Shown here piece after piece: positions 63,656-64,000 of a stretch of DNA of 64,000 nucleotides. Every line of letters starts with the position of its first letter. Positions within the stretch are counted from its first letter, which is position 1. Where the stretch lies: the NCBI RefSeq assembly GCF_000001735.4, contig NC_003070.9, forward strand, positions 4,960,001 through 5,024,000, read 5' to 3'. Position numbers and translations under genes: made by a program. The stretch comes from Arabidopsis thaliana. Taxonomy: Eukaryota; Streptophyta; Magnoliopsida; Brassicales; Brassicaceae. Under the pieces are notes generated by a model. That model searched no databases, was not told where the DNA came from, and saw nothing but the letters and a program-made list of their open reading frames with translations.

Positions 63656-64000
63656 ATGTTCAATTCGATGAAGATACTACCACTGGAGGCTCCTCCTGCT
63701 GACGGGAATTTAGGTCCACTTCCTCCGTCGCAATTAACGGATGAAGAAATCAAAGAGAATGAGTTTCAAGGAGAGCAAAACAATTCAATTCAAACTCCCA
63801 TAGCTGTGGCTACTCATACGAATCCAATCGGAATCATTTATCCACCTCCAGAGATCCGAAAAATCGTCGAGACAACGGCTCAATTTGTTTCGCAAAACGG
63901 TTTGGCGTTTGGAAACAAAGTTAAAACAGAGAAAGCCAATAATGCTAATTTCAGCTTTTTGAAAAGTGATAATCCTTATCATGGCTTTTACCGGTACAAG
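63656..64000 (+). CDS. SF3A1-like SURP/SWAP-domain splicing protein, 5' end only
   Basis: The first 115 codons are open to the window edge, so the gene is truncated here, not broken. The N-terminus, LPLEAPPADGNLGPLPPSQLTDEE, is the conserved start of plant SF3A subunit 1. It is followed by a SURP domain from about residue 62 (YPPPEIRKIVETTAQFVSQNG) to NPYHGFYRYK, the pattern of helix, FLKSDNPYH and aromatic end seen in this fold. SF3A1 is part of the U2 snRNP and helps recognise the branch site. In Arabidopsis two tandem copies exist here (At1g14640 and At1g14650); this start fits the first, slightly divergent one. Confidence 0.9.
   Translation, partial: MFNSMKILPLEAPPADGNLGPLPPSQLTDEEIKENEFQGEQNNSIQTPIAVATHTNPIGIIYPPPEIRKIVETTAQFVSQNGLAFGNKVKTEKANNANFSFLKSDNPYHGFYRYK

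Overview
This window is plant nuclear DNA. It is AT-rich, and its genes are split by short GT-AG introns of about 80-150 bp. I recognise Arabidopsis thaliana chromosome 1, the stretch carrying loci around At1g14500 to At1g14640. That assignment is from memory of gene order and protein sequence; the gene models below were built directly from splice sites and reading frames, and most give uninterrupted proteins of the expected length.

Layout, left to right. An ankyrin-repeat/PGG membrane protein (+) converges on the Alfin-like PHD protein AL7 (-). A gene-poor interval follows, holding a decayed SP1/MULAN-type E3 ligase copy (-) apparently broken by a small Helitron. Then come myo-inositol oxygenase MIOX1 (-), the seven-helix membrane protein THH1 (-) and two diverging class III peroxidases, PER4 (-) and PER5 (+). 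Next are a mitochondrial CoA-type carrier (+), the UBA-UAS-UIM-UBX protein PUX7 (+) and the INDETERMINATE-domain zinc finger BLUEJAY/IDD6 (+). After a 6.5 kb gene-poor interval come a GT77-like glycosyltransferase (-) and a GARP/MYB-like factor (-). A 5.1 kb empty stretch precedes valyl-tRNA synthetase TWN2 (-) and the mL46-like DECOY gene (-). An XRI1-like gene (+) and the 5' end of an SF3A1-like SURP-domain splicing gene (+, cut by the window edge) close the window.

The genes do not form an operon or cluster. The only functional neighbours are PER4/PER5, a tandem-derived divergent pair, and TWN2/DECOY, which lie head to tail and both serve (or partly serve) mitochondrial translation.

No new multi-gene system was found. 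The less ordinary features are the uncatalogued-looking SP1-like pseudogene with its Helitron, and a degenerate tandem array next to a tRNA-like segment at 32.8-33.35 kb. There are also two GC-AG introns, a CGCG-box palindrome, and a promoter-like G-box/TATA/hairpin block with no assigned gene at 38.0-38.1 kb. An exon boundary coincides exactly with the alternative start codon of the dual-targeted valyl-tRNA synthetase.
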